Source: Actinomycetes bacterium (GTDB taxonomy: Bacteria; Actinomycetota; Aquicultoria; Aquicultorales; Aquicultoraceae). Taken from it: a stretch of 64,000 nt of DNA. Within the stretch, counting starts at the first letter, position 1. Each line of letters starts with the position of its first letter. Below the pieces are notes generated by a model that saw nothing but the letters and a program-made list of their open reading frames with translations, was not told the DNA's origin and did no database searches. Of the stretch, positions 8,968 to 16,312 are shown one piece after another. The stretch lies in contig JAJYQA010000022.1 in NCBI GenBank assembly GCA_021794835.1, forward strand, positions 57,515-121,514, in the 5' to 3' direction. Made by a program: the position numbers and the translations under genes.

Positions 8968-9114
8968 AAATACTTGGCAAAAAGGGTTGTAGAAGACCAT
9001 GGTGGCGAGATCGTCTTTAGATCAACCGAGGGGAAGGGATCGGTTTTTGGGTTCAGGATTCCGATTAAGACAAGGGTCAAGGCTGATCCGAGTAGGAAGC
9101 TAATAGCGGCTTGA
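8968..9114 (+). pseudogene. Sensor histidine kinase, C-terminal remnant
   Basis: The frame ending at TGA 9112-9114 encodes LAKRVVEDHGGEIVFRSTEG then KGSVFGFRIPI, the G2-box end of a HATPase_c domain. Nothing of the rest of the kinase is present, and the fragment begins right after the palindromic element. It is a broken gene end without a start codon. Confidence 0.75.
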
Positions 9115-9253
9115 TGTTAATAGTTGAACTTTAAATTATCTACTGGCGACTCTCACCTGAATATGACATTACGATTTATATCGGATTTATTTCGTAAAAA
9201 ATCTCCTTGACTGATATTAATTATTAATATTTAATAATAACCAGGAGGTGATT

Positions 9254-9502
9254 ATGTTGGGAAAATACAAAACTGTAACCCTGTCTATGCCGGAAGAGAT
9301 TTACGAGCAAGCTGAAGAGGTTGCCAAAGAAGAGGGCAGAACCAGAAGCGAGCTCTTTAGAGAAGCCTTAAGGCAGTATGTTGACATGAAGAAATGGCGC
9401 AAGCTTCAAAGAGAAACCGCCGAAAGAGCCAGAAGCTTAGGCATCACGTCAGAAGCTGATGTTGAGCGCATCATCGGGGAGTTACGTGAGCAAACCTCAT
9501 GA
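9254..9502 (+). CDS. Ribbon-helix-helix (CopG-type) antitoxin
   Basis: An 82-aa DNA-binding antitoxin. I chose ATG 9254 since AGGAGG (9243-9248) is five bases upstream. The N-terminal RHH fold is clear: YKTVTLSMPEEIYEQAEEVA then GRTRSELFREALRQYV. The C-terminal part (RETAERARSLGITSEADVER) would bind the toxin. Its stop overlaps the PIN toxin start (ATGA), so the two are co-translated; the complex presumably represses its own promoter. A relative of its C-terminus occurs in the pseudogene at 14511. Confidence 0.9.
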   Translation: MLGKYKTVTLSMPEEIYEQAEEVAKEEGRTRSELFREALRQYVDMKKWRKLQRETAERARSLGITSEADVERIIGELREQTS

Positions 9503-9924
9503 GACGCTTACGGCCAAAAGTTGTCTTAGATACCAATATTTATGTCTCGGCTCTTGCTTTATTTAGCGAATCTGCAAGTCAGATCATTGAACTTGCCATA
9601 TTGGGTGAGATCGAGCTTTATGTTTCCCGGCCAATCCTGATTGAATTTAAGCGTGTTCTTACGGTGAAGTTTCGTTATAGCGAAAATGACGCTAACGAAC
9701 GTCTAGCCTCGATTATAAGGGTTGCCACATTGGTTAACCCCAAAGAACGGTTCTCCGCTGTTCAAAATGACGAAACCGATAACCGGATTTTAGAATGTGC
9801 CTTTGCTGCCAGAGCAAACTTTATCATTTCAGGTGATAAGCACCTAAAGAACCTCAGAGAATTTAAGAGCATCAAAGTCCTGCCACCCTCAGAATTTATC
9901 CGTGATTATTTTGGTGACCGGTAA
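9499..9924 (+). CDS. PIN-domain toxin (predicted RNase)
   Basis: A 141-aa PIN protein of the putative-toxin subfamily usually paired with an RHH antitoxin. Active-site acids are visible: VVLDTNIYVSAL (first Asp), a central Glu in FKRVLTVKF context, DNRILECAFAARANFIISGD (two acids), then KHLKNL. PIN toxins cleave RNA with Mg2+ or Mn2+. Start ATG 9499 overlaps the antitoxin stop. The pair forms a self-contained cassette between the histidine kinase fragment and junction copy C. Confidence 0.88.
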   Translation: MRRLRPKVVLDTNIYVSALALFSESASQIIELAILGEIELYVSRPILIEFKRVLTVKFRYSENDANERLASIIRVATLVNPKERFSAVQNDETDNRILECAFAARANFIISGDKHLKNLREFKSIKVLPPSEFIRDYFGDR

Positions 9925-10033
9925 TGTTCCATTGCTGTTATCTAATCTTTAGATAAAGCAATCTAAAAATTAGGTAACTTACCACTTCTGGTGCGCAATT
10001 GCACACAAATTGTGATAACCCTTTCTTTTAATT

Positions 10034-10230
10034 AAGCAATCAAATTGTAAATATCTGTATGAAGTTTGAATAAGTGCGAATCCGGGGAGCCAATATGGAA
10101 TAATATGGAAATTAAGGCTCTATAGAGCTAAAATATCGGTTCGAATTTTTTAGAAAGTTCGGCAAAAAAATAACTGATTTTACGAATAATAGCTTTGAGC
10201 AGCCATTTTTTTGGTTCGAAGATTGTCCGA
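10034..10230 (+). repeat. Degraded tRNA-Asn 3' end junction (copy C)
   Basis: Left part aagcaatcaaattg...tgtatgaagtttgaataagtg matches the left flank of copy B. Then come gcgaatccggggagcca at 10077-10092 (tRNA 3' end, here with CCA) and a right part, caatatggaataat..ggctctatagagct..atcggttcgaa, which matches copy D at 14277. A terminator-like hairpin (agctttgagcagccattttttt) follows near 10192-10217. The intergenic stretch 9925-10273 holds nothing else I recognise. Confidence 0.65.
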
Positions 10231-10273
10231 TCCGGGGTCTAAAAAGCCATGCTTTTGGCTCTCGTTTGAGCCT

Positions 10274-10302
10274 TTGGTTTAAAAACAATAGGGGTGTATA
10301 AT
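10274..10302 (+). promoter_or_regulatory. Sigma-70 promoter for the alpha/beta hydrolase gene
   Basis: TTGGTT (10274-10279) and perfect TATAAT (10297-10302) with a 17-base spacer. The start codon is at 10324, so the leader is short. Confidence 0.7.
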
Positions 10303-10323
10303 GAGCACATAAAAGAGGACCCC

Positions 10324-11106
10324 ATGGAAACTGTAAGAAAATACGGAAAACCACCTTTCTCTATTGCCGTAATTCACGGCGGCCCTGGTGCACCTGGTGA
10401 GATGATACCGGTTGCAAAAGAGCTTTCTTTAGACTACGGGATATTAGAACCACTTCAAGTTGCAAACACTCTTTCTGGTCAAATTCGGGAACTAAAGAAA
10501 GTGATCGAGGAGCATGCCGAACTCCTAATTACCCTAATTGGCTGGTCATGGGGTGCATGGCTAAGTTTTTTATTTACGGCTCAAAATCCGTCATTTGTTA
10601 AGAAGCTGATTCTTATCGGAAGTGGCCCGTTTGAAGACAAATACGTTCCGAAGATTATGCAAACAAGGTTAAGTCGTCTAACTACGGAAGATAAAGAAAG
10701 GGTTGAATCATTTGGTCAGCTCATTAACGATGCGGAAGCCAACGAAAAGGACAGGATATTTTGCCAATTTGGATCATTACTTTCAAAGACCGATTTCTAT
10801 AATCCTTTGCCGCATGAAGATGACATAATTGAGTGTCAATATGATATCTATGAAGGTGTTTGGAAAGATGCCAAGGAATTAAGAAGTTCTGGCAAACTTT
10901 TAGAGTATGGCAAGCAGATTACTTGCCCAGTTATTGCAATGCATGGTGATTATGATCCCCACCCCGCCGAGGGAGTAAGAGAACCGCTTTCTGAGGCGAT
11001 AAAAGATTTTCGGTTCATTCTTCTTGAGAAGTGTGGCCATAAGCCTTGGTATGAAAAAGAAGCTAGGGATCAATTTTACGAGTTATTACGACAGGAACTA
11101 GAATAA
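10324..11106 (+). CDS. Alpha/beta hydrolase (proline iminopeptidase-like fold)
   Basis: A 260-aa hydrolase starting at ATG 10324 with AGAGGA at 10314-10319; an upstream in-frame GTG at 10294 lies within the promoter and is unlikely. The HGGPG oxyanion motif, the nucleophile elbow GWSWGAWL, the acid in MHGDYDPHPAEG and the catalytic His in EKCGHKPWYE give a complete triad. HGGPG is typical of proline iminopeptidases and haloperoxidase-like esterases; the substrate is open. It sits at the left end of the cassette between copies C and D. Confidence 0.85.
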   Translation: METVRKYGKPPFSIAVIHGGPGAPGEMIPVAKELSLDYGILEPLQVANTLSGQIRELKKVIEEHAELLITLIGWSWGAWLSFLFTAQNPSFVKKLILIGSGPFEDKYVPKIMQTRLSRLTTEDKERVESFGQLINDAEANEKDRIFCQFGSLLSKTDFYNPLPHEDDIIECQYDIYEGVWKDAKELRSSGKLLEYGKQITCPVIAMHGDYDPHPAEGVREPLSEAIKDFRFILLEKCGHKPWYEKEARDQFYELLRQELE

Positions 11107-11110
11107 AAGA

Positions 11111-11626
11111 TTACTTTGTTAAATCACCAAGTACCTGCACTACCCTATTTCTAACAGCCGGGCTTTTGTCGTTTTGAAGCTCGGCTATTTTTTGCAAGAT
11201 TTCTTGCCTGAATCGGTCATTCTTTTTGGCAATGTTGCCTAACCCTACAATTGTCCAAGACTTTACCAGGACAGTGCCGCTTTCCAGATATTTGTAAAGA
11301 ATCGGCAGAACAATACCTGTTTCTTTGGGAGAAAGGTCAAGATTGCCAAAGACTTGGGCTAAGTGCCACCTCGTTTCGGGTAAGGTATCTTTTTGGGCAT
11401 ACTTGATAAGCTTTGGTCTAAATTCTTCCAGCAAGTTTCCGTTTTCTCGAGAAATAACTTCAACTGCATGGGCTGTTCTCATTCGAATAATCTCACTATC
11501 CGATTCAAAGCCTTCAACAAGATCAGGGAGTAGTTCCGGTTGGTAGATAACCTGCCTGGCTGCGTCATTAGCTTTACCATCCGATCTTAAATCACCGTCA
11601 GTTAATTGCCGTAAGAGTTTGTTCAT
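11111..11626 (-). CDS. HEAT-repeat protein
   Basis: A 171-aa all-helical protein built from HEAT or PBS-lyase-like repeats (for example ETRWHLAQVFGNLDLSPKE, VKSWTIVGLGNIAKKNDRF and SPAVRNRVVQVLGDLTK). Such repeats bind proteins or alkylated DNA but give no enzyme function by themselves. It is the last gene of a minus-strand operon with a GyrI-like protein (3-base gap) and a PadR regulator. A similar coupling of small ligand-binding and HEAT proteins recurs at 57.7-60.3 kb. Confidence 0.75.
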   Translation of the reverse strand: MNKLLRQLTDGDLRSDGKANDAARQVIYQPELLPDLVEGFESDSEIIRMRTAHAVEVISRENGNLLEEFRPKLIKYAQKDTLPETRWHLAQVFGNLDLSPKETGIVLPILYKYLESGTVLVKSWTIVGLGNIAKKNDRFRQEILQKIAELQNDKSPAVRNRVVQVLGDLTK

Positions 11627-11629
11627 GCT

Positions 11630-12238
11630 TTACTCCATTGGTTGTCTAATTACTGTCTTAAGTTTCTCGGGTGCAGTTTTGCGGTAATCGCTTAGGTAGA
11701 TTTCATGATGCTTGCCTCTTAACTTATGGCCAATCTCTTCAATAAACTTATGAATCTTTTGAATGTTTGGACCTTCTTCAGAAAACGGACCGATGTGCAT
11801 AATCTGGGCTGCCGGCCCTTCCTTATAACTTTCAAATCGCATAAGTGGTAAAGCCGGAAGATTCTTTTTCTTGGCCACTTCCTCAATTGCCTTATCAACC
11901 AGTTCTTGTTTCACCATCTCTGGCTGCATAATCATGGCCGTCCATTTCCAGTTGTCCCGATTGCCATTGGTAAAATCGGCCATATCATCAGCCCACCACA
12001 AACCTTCCAGCGGCATCACACCATAATCAATACTCTGGCTCTTTTTGATTTTAAATTTCAATGCATAAGAGACGCTGAATAAAGCCTCAATAGCTTCCTG
12101 ATAAGATTTTGAGGTGGCTGGGTCACATTGTCCATCGATCATCAAATAATTCATTGCTGGTATGTTTACAACCGAAACTTCTTTAGGTGAGGAGTTGTAA
12201 AGTTCTTTAAGTTTCTTCTTGTAATCAATTTTTTCCAT
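11630..12238 (-). CDS. GyrI-like small-molecule-binding domain protein
   Basis: A 202-aa protein of the GyrI-like (SOUL/BacR-type effector) family, recognisable from VVNIPAMNYLMIDGQCDPAT at the N-terminus, GLWWADDMADF in the middle and PAAQIMHIGPFSEEGPNIQK towards the end. These domains bind hydrophobic drugs or act as cyclopropanoid hydrolases; here it stands alone. Encoded between a PadR repressor and a HEAT protein, it may sense or sequester the compound that releases PadR. The ribosome site is weak. Confidence 0.82.
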   Translation of the reverse strand: MEKIDYKKKLKELYNSSPKEVSVVNIPAMNYLMIDGQCDPATSKSYQEAIEALFSVSYALKFKIKKSQSIDYGVMPLEGLWWADDMADFTNGNRDNWKWTAMIMQPEMVKQELVDKAIEEVAKKKNLPALPLMRFESYKEGPAAQIMHIGPFSEEGPNIQKIHKFIEEIGHKLRGKHHEIYLSDYRKTAPEKLKTVIRQPME

Positions 12239-12249
12239 AATATATTCCT

Positions 12250-12828
12250 TTATTTATCAGGTAATCTTTCTTCTAGCGAATTTATTATTCCATCAACGAA
12301 CTCTAACTCGGTTTTTATAAGAACCAGTGGGTGTTTGAATAAGGCTTTTATATGAAAAGGAAGATTCTCGCCACCCTGGACTTCGAGTTTGGTTTTAATC
12401 CTTTCAAGTTCGCTTTTAAGAAACTTTTTTCTCTCGTTTAGGGCAATTATTGCTTCCCTAGGCATTAAAAAAGGCATAGAAGCTATAGCTAAATCAAATC
12501 GGCGGTCTCTTTCTCTTGTCGAAGACAACGCTGCCAATATCTCGGTCTTTAAATTTTTTTTACCTCTGTTGGTAAGTCTAAATTTCTTTGGCAAGGGGCC
12601 TTTGCCTTGTTTGTCTGCATGAACGTAAAACTCAACAAGTTCCTTCTTGTTTAACTTATCAAGCCCTGCATAGATTGAAGTTTCGCCAATGTTGGTCCAT
12701 TCTCTGTAGCCGCTTTCTTCAATAAACTTGCTTATTTCATAACCGGATAATTCATCCTTTTCAGAGATGAGTTGCAGAAGAACGAACTCAACATTAGATA
12801 GCGGTTTTGATTTAATTGCTTTTACCAT
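12250..12828 (-). CDS. PadR-family transcriptional regulator
   Basis: A 192-aa winged-helix repressor. The N-terminal domain (LLQLISEKDELSGYEISKFI, then GETSIYAGLDKLNKKELVEF) fits PadR, followed by a helical dimerisation domain (ALNERKKFLKSELERIKTKL). PadR proteins repress until a small molecule binds. It leads a three-gene operon and its promoter holds a palindrome at the -10, consistent with autorepression. Confidence 0.83.
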   Translation of the reverse strand: MVKAIKSKPLSNVEFVLLQLISEKDELSGYEISKFIEESGYREWTNIGETSIYAGLDKLNKKELVEFYVHADKQGKGPLPKKFRLTNRGKKNLKTEILAALSSTRERDRRFDLAIASMPFLMPREAIIALNERKKFLKSELERIKTKLEVQGGENLPFHIKALFKHPLVLIKTELEFVDGIINSLEERLPDK

Positions 12829-12841
12829 AATATATCACATA

Positions 12842-12872
12842 TGGAATATACCAGATATGGTTTATATGTCAA
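12842..12872 (-). promoter_or_regulatory. PadR promoter with overlapping palindromic operator
   Basis: On the minus strand TTGACA (12867-12872) is followed after 17 bases by ATATTC (12844-12849). The palindrome TGGAATATACCA (12842-12853) covers the -10. AGATATGGTT at 12854-12863 recurs at 12900-12909, perhaps a second site. The rest of 12829-13073 shows no gene. Confidence 0.5.
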
Positions 12873-13073
12873 GCGTTTTATAACAATTCTATTGAGTCAG
12901 ATATGGTTATAATTTAAGCTGAGATATATAAGCGTAATTGCGCCAAAGGCGATAAAATTGACCCAAACTACGGTTGACAAGCGACTCGGGGGCTTAGAAT
13001 CCAAATAACCTTGCATTTACCAAGGCAAAAGATAAAATAGACATATCAATCCTACTTAATAACCGTTAAAACC

Positions 13074-14105
13074 ATGAAAAAAGAGCCTAAATCACAACTA
13101 ATCATTTATAAGTCCGAAGACGGCAAAACTAAAATCGATGTCCGTTTTGACGATGAGACGGTTTGGCTCACACAAAAGCTTTTAGCTGAGCTTTTTCAGG
13201 TTACCGTTCCAACAATCAACGAACACATCAAAAATGTCTTTAAAGAAGGTGAATTGGAAGAAAATTCAGTTATTAGGAAATTCCGAATAACTGCCAGTGA
13301 TGGTAAGACCTACGAGACTAATTTTTACAACCTTGATCTTATTATCTCCGTTGGCTACCGCGTTAAAAGTTCTATTGCAACGGCTTTTCGCCAATGGGCA
13401 ACGGCTCGTCTTCGAGAATATATTGTCAAAGGATTTGTATTAGACGACGAAAGACTAAAAAATCCAGACCTACCTTTTGATTATTTCGAAGAGCTACTTC
13501 AGCGCATTCAAGATATCCGCACTTCCGAAAAGCGCTTTTATAGAAAGATTACCGATATCTATGCGACTAGTGTTGACTATGATCCGACTGATGAAACAAG
13601 TATCCTGTTTTTTAAAACAGTGCAAAACAAAGTCCACTACGCCATTACCGGCCAAACTGCTTCTGAGATAATAAGCTCTCGTGCCGACAGCACAAAGCCA
13701 TATATGGGGCTTACCTCATGGCGAGGCACAAAACCTCGTAAAGAAGATATAACGATTGCAAAAAACTACTTAACAGAGCCGGAACTTCGTGCCCTTAACA
13801 ACCTAGTTGAACAATATCTTATATTTGCTGAAGGTCAGGCTATGCACCGCATTCCAATGTATATGAAAGACTGGATAGATAAATTACACGGTTTCTTAAA
13901 GCTAAACGACAGAGATATCTTAACTGATGCTGGTAAAGTATCACACGAATTAGCAGTAGAATTAGCCGAAAAGCATTTTGATCAGTACAAGAAAAACGAA
14001 GCAAAAAGTTTAGACACCGATTTTGATAAAGTAGCTTTGCAAGCAGTCCAGATAGCAAAGAAAAAGGTTGCAAAAAAGACGGCCACTAAAAAGAAGAAAG
14101 AATAA
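13074..14105 (+). CDS. RhuM family protein
   Basis: A 343-aa member of the RhuM (virulence RhuM) family. The diagnostic N-terminal part is present: DVRFDDETVWLTQKLLAELF, then INEHIKNVFKEGEL and NLDLIISVGYRVKSSIATAF with RQWAT. RhuM proteins occur on islands and near restriction systems; their biochemical role is not established. The C-terminus is an unusual lysine-rich tail (KKKVAKKTATKKKKE), suggesting nucleic-acid binding. It is a single-gene unit between the PadR operon and junction copy D. Confidence 0.85.
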   Translation: MKKEPKSQLIIYKSEDGKTKIDVRFDDETVWLTQKLLAELFQVTVPTINEHIKNVFKEGELEENSVIRKFRITASDGKTYETNFYNLDLIISVGYRVKSSIATAFRQWATARLREYIVKGFVLDDERLKNPDLPFDYFEELLQRIQDIRTSEKRFYRKITDIYATSVDYDPTDETSILFFKTVQNKVHYAITGQTASEIISSRADSTKPYMGLTSWRGTKPRKEDITIAKNYLTEPELRALNNLVEQYLIFAEGQAMHRIPMYMKDWIDKLHGFLKLNDRDILTDAGKVSHELAVELAEKHFDQYKKNEAKSLDTDFDKVALQAVQIAKKKVAKKTATKKKKE

Positions 14106-14244
14106 ATATAAGCAATCAAAATAACGATTTCGATATGTCAAATAATATCAACCTATTCAAAGTCTAAGCTTATTTCTAAAATCCCTGTTAGATGCTATTA
14201 TAATAGGAGCTTGGTATTAGGCAGAAGCATAAATCAGCATTTGC

Positions 14245-14430
14245 TCAATAAGTTCGAATATTGCCCGATCCGGGGAGCCAATATGGAATAATGTGGTAAT
14301 TAGGGCTCTGTAGAGCCAAAATATTGGTTCGGATATTTTATGACGCCGGACAGGACATAATTCGAACCACTACAATAATGGCTTTGACGAGCCATTTTTT
14401 GCTTTTTAAGAAAGTTCGAATCCGATCCCC
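14245..14430 (+). repeat. Degraded tRNA-Asn T-arm and 3' end junction (copy D)
   Basis: The stretch gttcgaatattgcccgat followed by ccggggagcca resembles the T loop and acceptor end of tRNA-Asn with a CCA tail. The right flank (caatatggaataatgtgg, ggctctgtagagcc, attggttcgg) matches copy C. A terminator-like hairpin AATGGCT/AGCCATT with T6 lies at 14377-14400. The 14106-14510 interval contains no gene. Confidence 0.65.
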
Positions 14431-14510
14431 TGGTTTTACTTAGAAAGCGGTAAAAATCCCCTTGACCAGTTGTGTTGGCATCCCGTAATAATGAATAGCA
14501 GGAGATCAGG

Positions 14511-14901
14511 ATGAGCGAATCTAAAAAAAGAAGAGAAACAACCCAAAGAAAGACTTTTTTCAGACGACGAGGAGAAATTTTGGCAGGAGCTTAAAAGAAA
14601 GACTGCCGAGTAGGCGAAAAGCCTAGGCATCGTCTCTGAAGCTGACATTGAACGCATTATCCACGGAGTTCGTCAGCAGCCTATTGATCCTTTTTCAAAA
14701 GGCGCTAAGAAGAGATGGGACAAGATACCTGAATGGGCTCAGACCAAAATCCTGGACAATGTTTATTGCGGGGAATGCATGAATATGGTTTCAATCGTGC
14801 TGGAAACAGCAAAAATGAAAGGAGCCAACCTAATCTTAAGAGGAACATGCAAAACCTGCGGACATGAGGTCTGTCGTCTTGTTGAGCCTGAAAGCGATTA
14901 A
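14511..14901 (+). pseudogene. RHH-antitoxin-like/zinc-ribbon protein with frameshift and amber stop
   Basis: ATG 14511 has AGGAGA five bases upstream. The A7 run at about 14520-14528 shifts the frame; with one A fewer the frame reads on as KKEEKQPKERLF and later ELKRKTAE, then meets TAG, and resumes as AKSLGIVSEADIERIIHGVR, very like the C-terminus of the antitoxin at 9254. It ends in a zinc ribbon (VYCGECMNMV, CKTCGHEVCR). Both lesions must be read through for a full protein, so it is probably a pseudogene, unless slippage at A7 occurs. Confidence 0.55.
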
Positions 14902-14940
14902 CTGACCAATACACAAGTCATAACCCTACCAAGAACTGTT

Positions 14941-14974
14941 TCCAATATATTAGACTTACGTCTATTATATTGGA
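14941..14974. promoter_or_regulatory. Long AT-rich palindrome
   Basis: TCCAATATATTAGAC and GTCTATTATATTGGA form a 15-bp inverted repeat (14 matches) around TTAC. There is no T tract, so an operator for the downstream toxin-antitoxin genes is more likely than a terminator. Confidence 0.45.
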
Positions 14975-15031
14975 AAGCCCCGCAGACCCGAAACAGGGCT
15001 TATAAAAATAGTATTTACCATTACCTATAAT

Positions 15032-15065
15032 TCAAAATAATGAACATATATATCAAAATAATGAA
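15032..15065 (+). promoter_or_regulatory. Direct repeats before the MNT/HEPN operon (candidate operator)
   Basis: TCAAAATAATGAA occurs at 15032-15044 and again at 15053-15065, exactly 21 bases apart, two helical turns. The MNT gene starts 12 bases later and encodes a winged helix that could bind here. Confidence 0.5.
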
Positions 15066-15076
15066 TTGAAGGTCCT

Positions 15077-15625
15077 ATGCTCAAAGACATTCTTTTAAAC
15101 ACCGCTGCCCATAAAGTTCTTAGTTTTCTAACGCTGCATCCAAATGCTTCTTTTTATGATAAAGAAATTTCTTTAGAAACGGGAGTAAGTCGAGGCATGA
15201 CCAATATGATCCTCCGTCAATTTTCTGATACCGGCTTGCTTGAGCGGGAAAAGCGGGGCAAGATGTGGTTTTACGCTCTAACCGACAACCCTCTTTTTAA
15301 GTATTATCGAGTTTACGAAAATCTCGTGTGGCTAGAAGATCTGGTTCAAGCTCTAAAACCAGTCGCACAAAGAATCATTCTGTTTGGCAGCACTGCCAGG
15401 GGAGAAGATACCGCCGAGAGTGATATTGACCTTTTTATTCTTACAAGCCGCAAAGAAGATGTATTGAAGGCAATTCGTGAATTTAACATTGAACGAGAGA
15501 TAAAGCCAGTACTACAAACCCCATCAGAGTATGCAGTATCCAGAAAAAAGGATAGGGCTTTTTACGAAGAAGTAGCCAAAGGAATAACTTTATTTAACAA
15601 GGAGTCAAATGAACAAAGACTTTGA
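15077..15625 (+). CDS. MNT-type nucleotidyltransferase with winged-helix domain (antitoxin)
   Basis: A 182-aa protein with an N-terminal winged helix (DKEISLETGVSRGMTNMIL, DTGLLEREKRGKMWFYAL) and a C-terminal minimal nucleotidyltransferase domain with the motif IILFGSTARGEDTAESDIDL, where GS and DxD are catalytic. In MNT-HEPN modules the MNT enzyme modifies, typically AMPylates, the HEPN RNase and so blocks it. The stop overlaps the HEPN start by 17 bases. The fused winged helix and the repeats upstream suggest autoregulation. Confidence 0.87.
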   Translation: MLKDILLNTAAHKVLSFLTLHPNASFYDKEISLETGVSRGMTNMILRQFSDTGLLEREKRGKMWFYALTDNPLFKYYRVYENLVWLEDLVQALKPVAQRIILFGSTARGEDTAESDIDLFILTSRKEDVLKAIREFNIEREIKPVLQTPSEYAVSRKKDRAFYEEVAKGITLFNKESNEQRL

Positions 15626-16046
15626 AAAATGCTTGAAAAAGAAAAGCATCGTCAAACAGCCATACACCGAAGCTCTCATTGACGATGAGCTTGAGGCCGC
15701 TCGAAGAGATTTAAAAAGAGCCAAAAGAACCTACGATGAATTTCTGGAAGATTTGGATTACAAATGGGCAACCATTCAAGCGTATTACTCCATGTTTCAT
15801 GCCGCTAGAGCCCTGCTTTTTAAAAAGGGTTACCGTGAGAAAAGTCACTATTGCCTAAAAGTTACTCTTCAGGCGCTCTTTGCCGACGAGGGCATAATGG
15901 ATCAGCGCCTTGTGGATGATTTTGATACCGCTATGCTGCTTCGAGAAACGGCAGATTATAAATCCGATATGGCAACGTGGTCCGGTACATTTCGGGCCGG
16001 TCGGCAGAACGGGCCGACTCACCGCGGTCGGTATATTCGTCTATAA
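15609..16046 (+). CDS. HEPN-domain protein with altered C-terminus (toxin, probably truncated)
   Basis: A 145-aa HEPN-like protein; the core WATIQAYYSMFHAARALLF then KKGYREKSHYCLKV matches the family partner of MNT. After LRETADYKSD, where the family normally has one more helix, the frame runs antisense through a recombinase remnant and ends with an unrelated Arg/Gly-rich tail. So the native C-terminus was lost by insertion. I do not see a clean RxxxxH RNase motif (RAGRQNGPTHR is in the foreign tail). Activity is uncertain. Confidence 0.78.
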   Translation: MNKDFEKCLKKKSIVKQPYTEALIDDELEAARRDLKRAKRTYDEFLEDLDYKWATIQAYYSMFHAARALLFKKGYREKSHYCLKVTLQALFADEGIMDQRLVDDFDTAMLLRETADYKSDMATWSGTFRAGRQNGPTHRGRYIRL

Positions 16047-16100
16047 AATTCCAGCCGTTATCTTTAATGTAGTGCAGATATAGCGCAGGCAAGCCTTTCT
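15979..16100 (-). pseudogene. Serine recombinase N-terminal remnant
   Basis: The minus strand encodes KACLRYI and, after a frameshift, HYIKDNGWNFIDEYTDRG with ESARSADRP. This matches the intact recombinase at 54888 (REACLKYIQEKGW, FVDEYADRGESARSANRP). The fragment covers only the middle of the resolvase domain and is broken. It overwrote the 3' end of the HEPN gene. Confidence 0.7.
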
Positions 16101-16140
16101 CCGAACCGGATGTGCACCTTTCAATGCATCCGGCTCTCCC
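16101..16140 (-). mobile_element. Group II intron-like conserved hairpin (remnant)
   Basis: The minus strand reads gagccggatgcattgaaagg then tgcacatccggttcgg. It matches the conserved group II intron segment GAGCCGxATGxxxTGAAAxxxGCACxTxCGGTTC in pattern and pairing. No reverse transcriptase or domain V is nearby. The stretch 16141-16312 shows nothing else except the ribosome site of the next gene. Confidence 0.5.
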
Positions 16141-16312
16141 TAAGTGGCTATTTTATGGCGTTTTCGCACATTTATGAAGATTTCGCTCAACTCTTATGGC
16201 AATCTCCTCCAAAATTACGAAGAAATAGGTTTAAAACAGTAAGACGAAGGAAAAATTACTAAATTGATGACCAATAGAGAGCAGAAGAGTAGGTGTAAAA
16301 GGGGAGATTGGA

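Noticed and set aside
8750..8968. 72-aa frame inside the palindromic element
   Set aside because: The frame is made by the inverted repeats themselves; no start signal or known domain.
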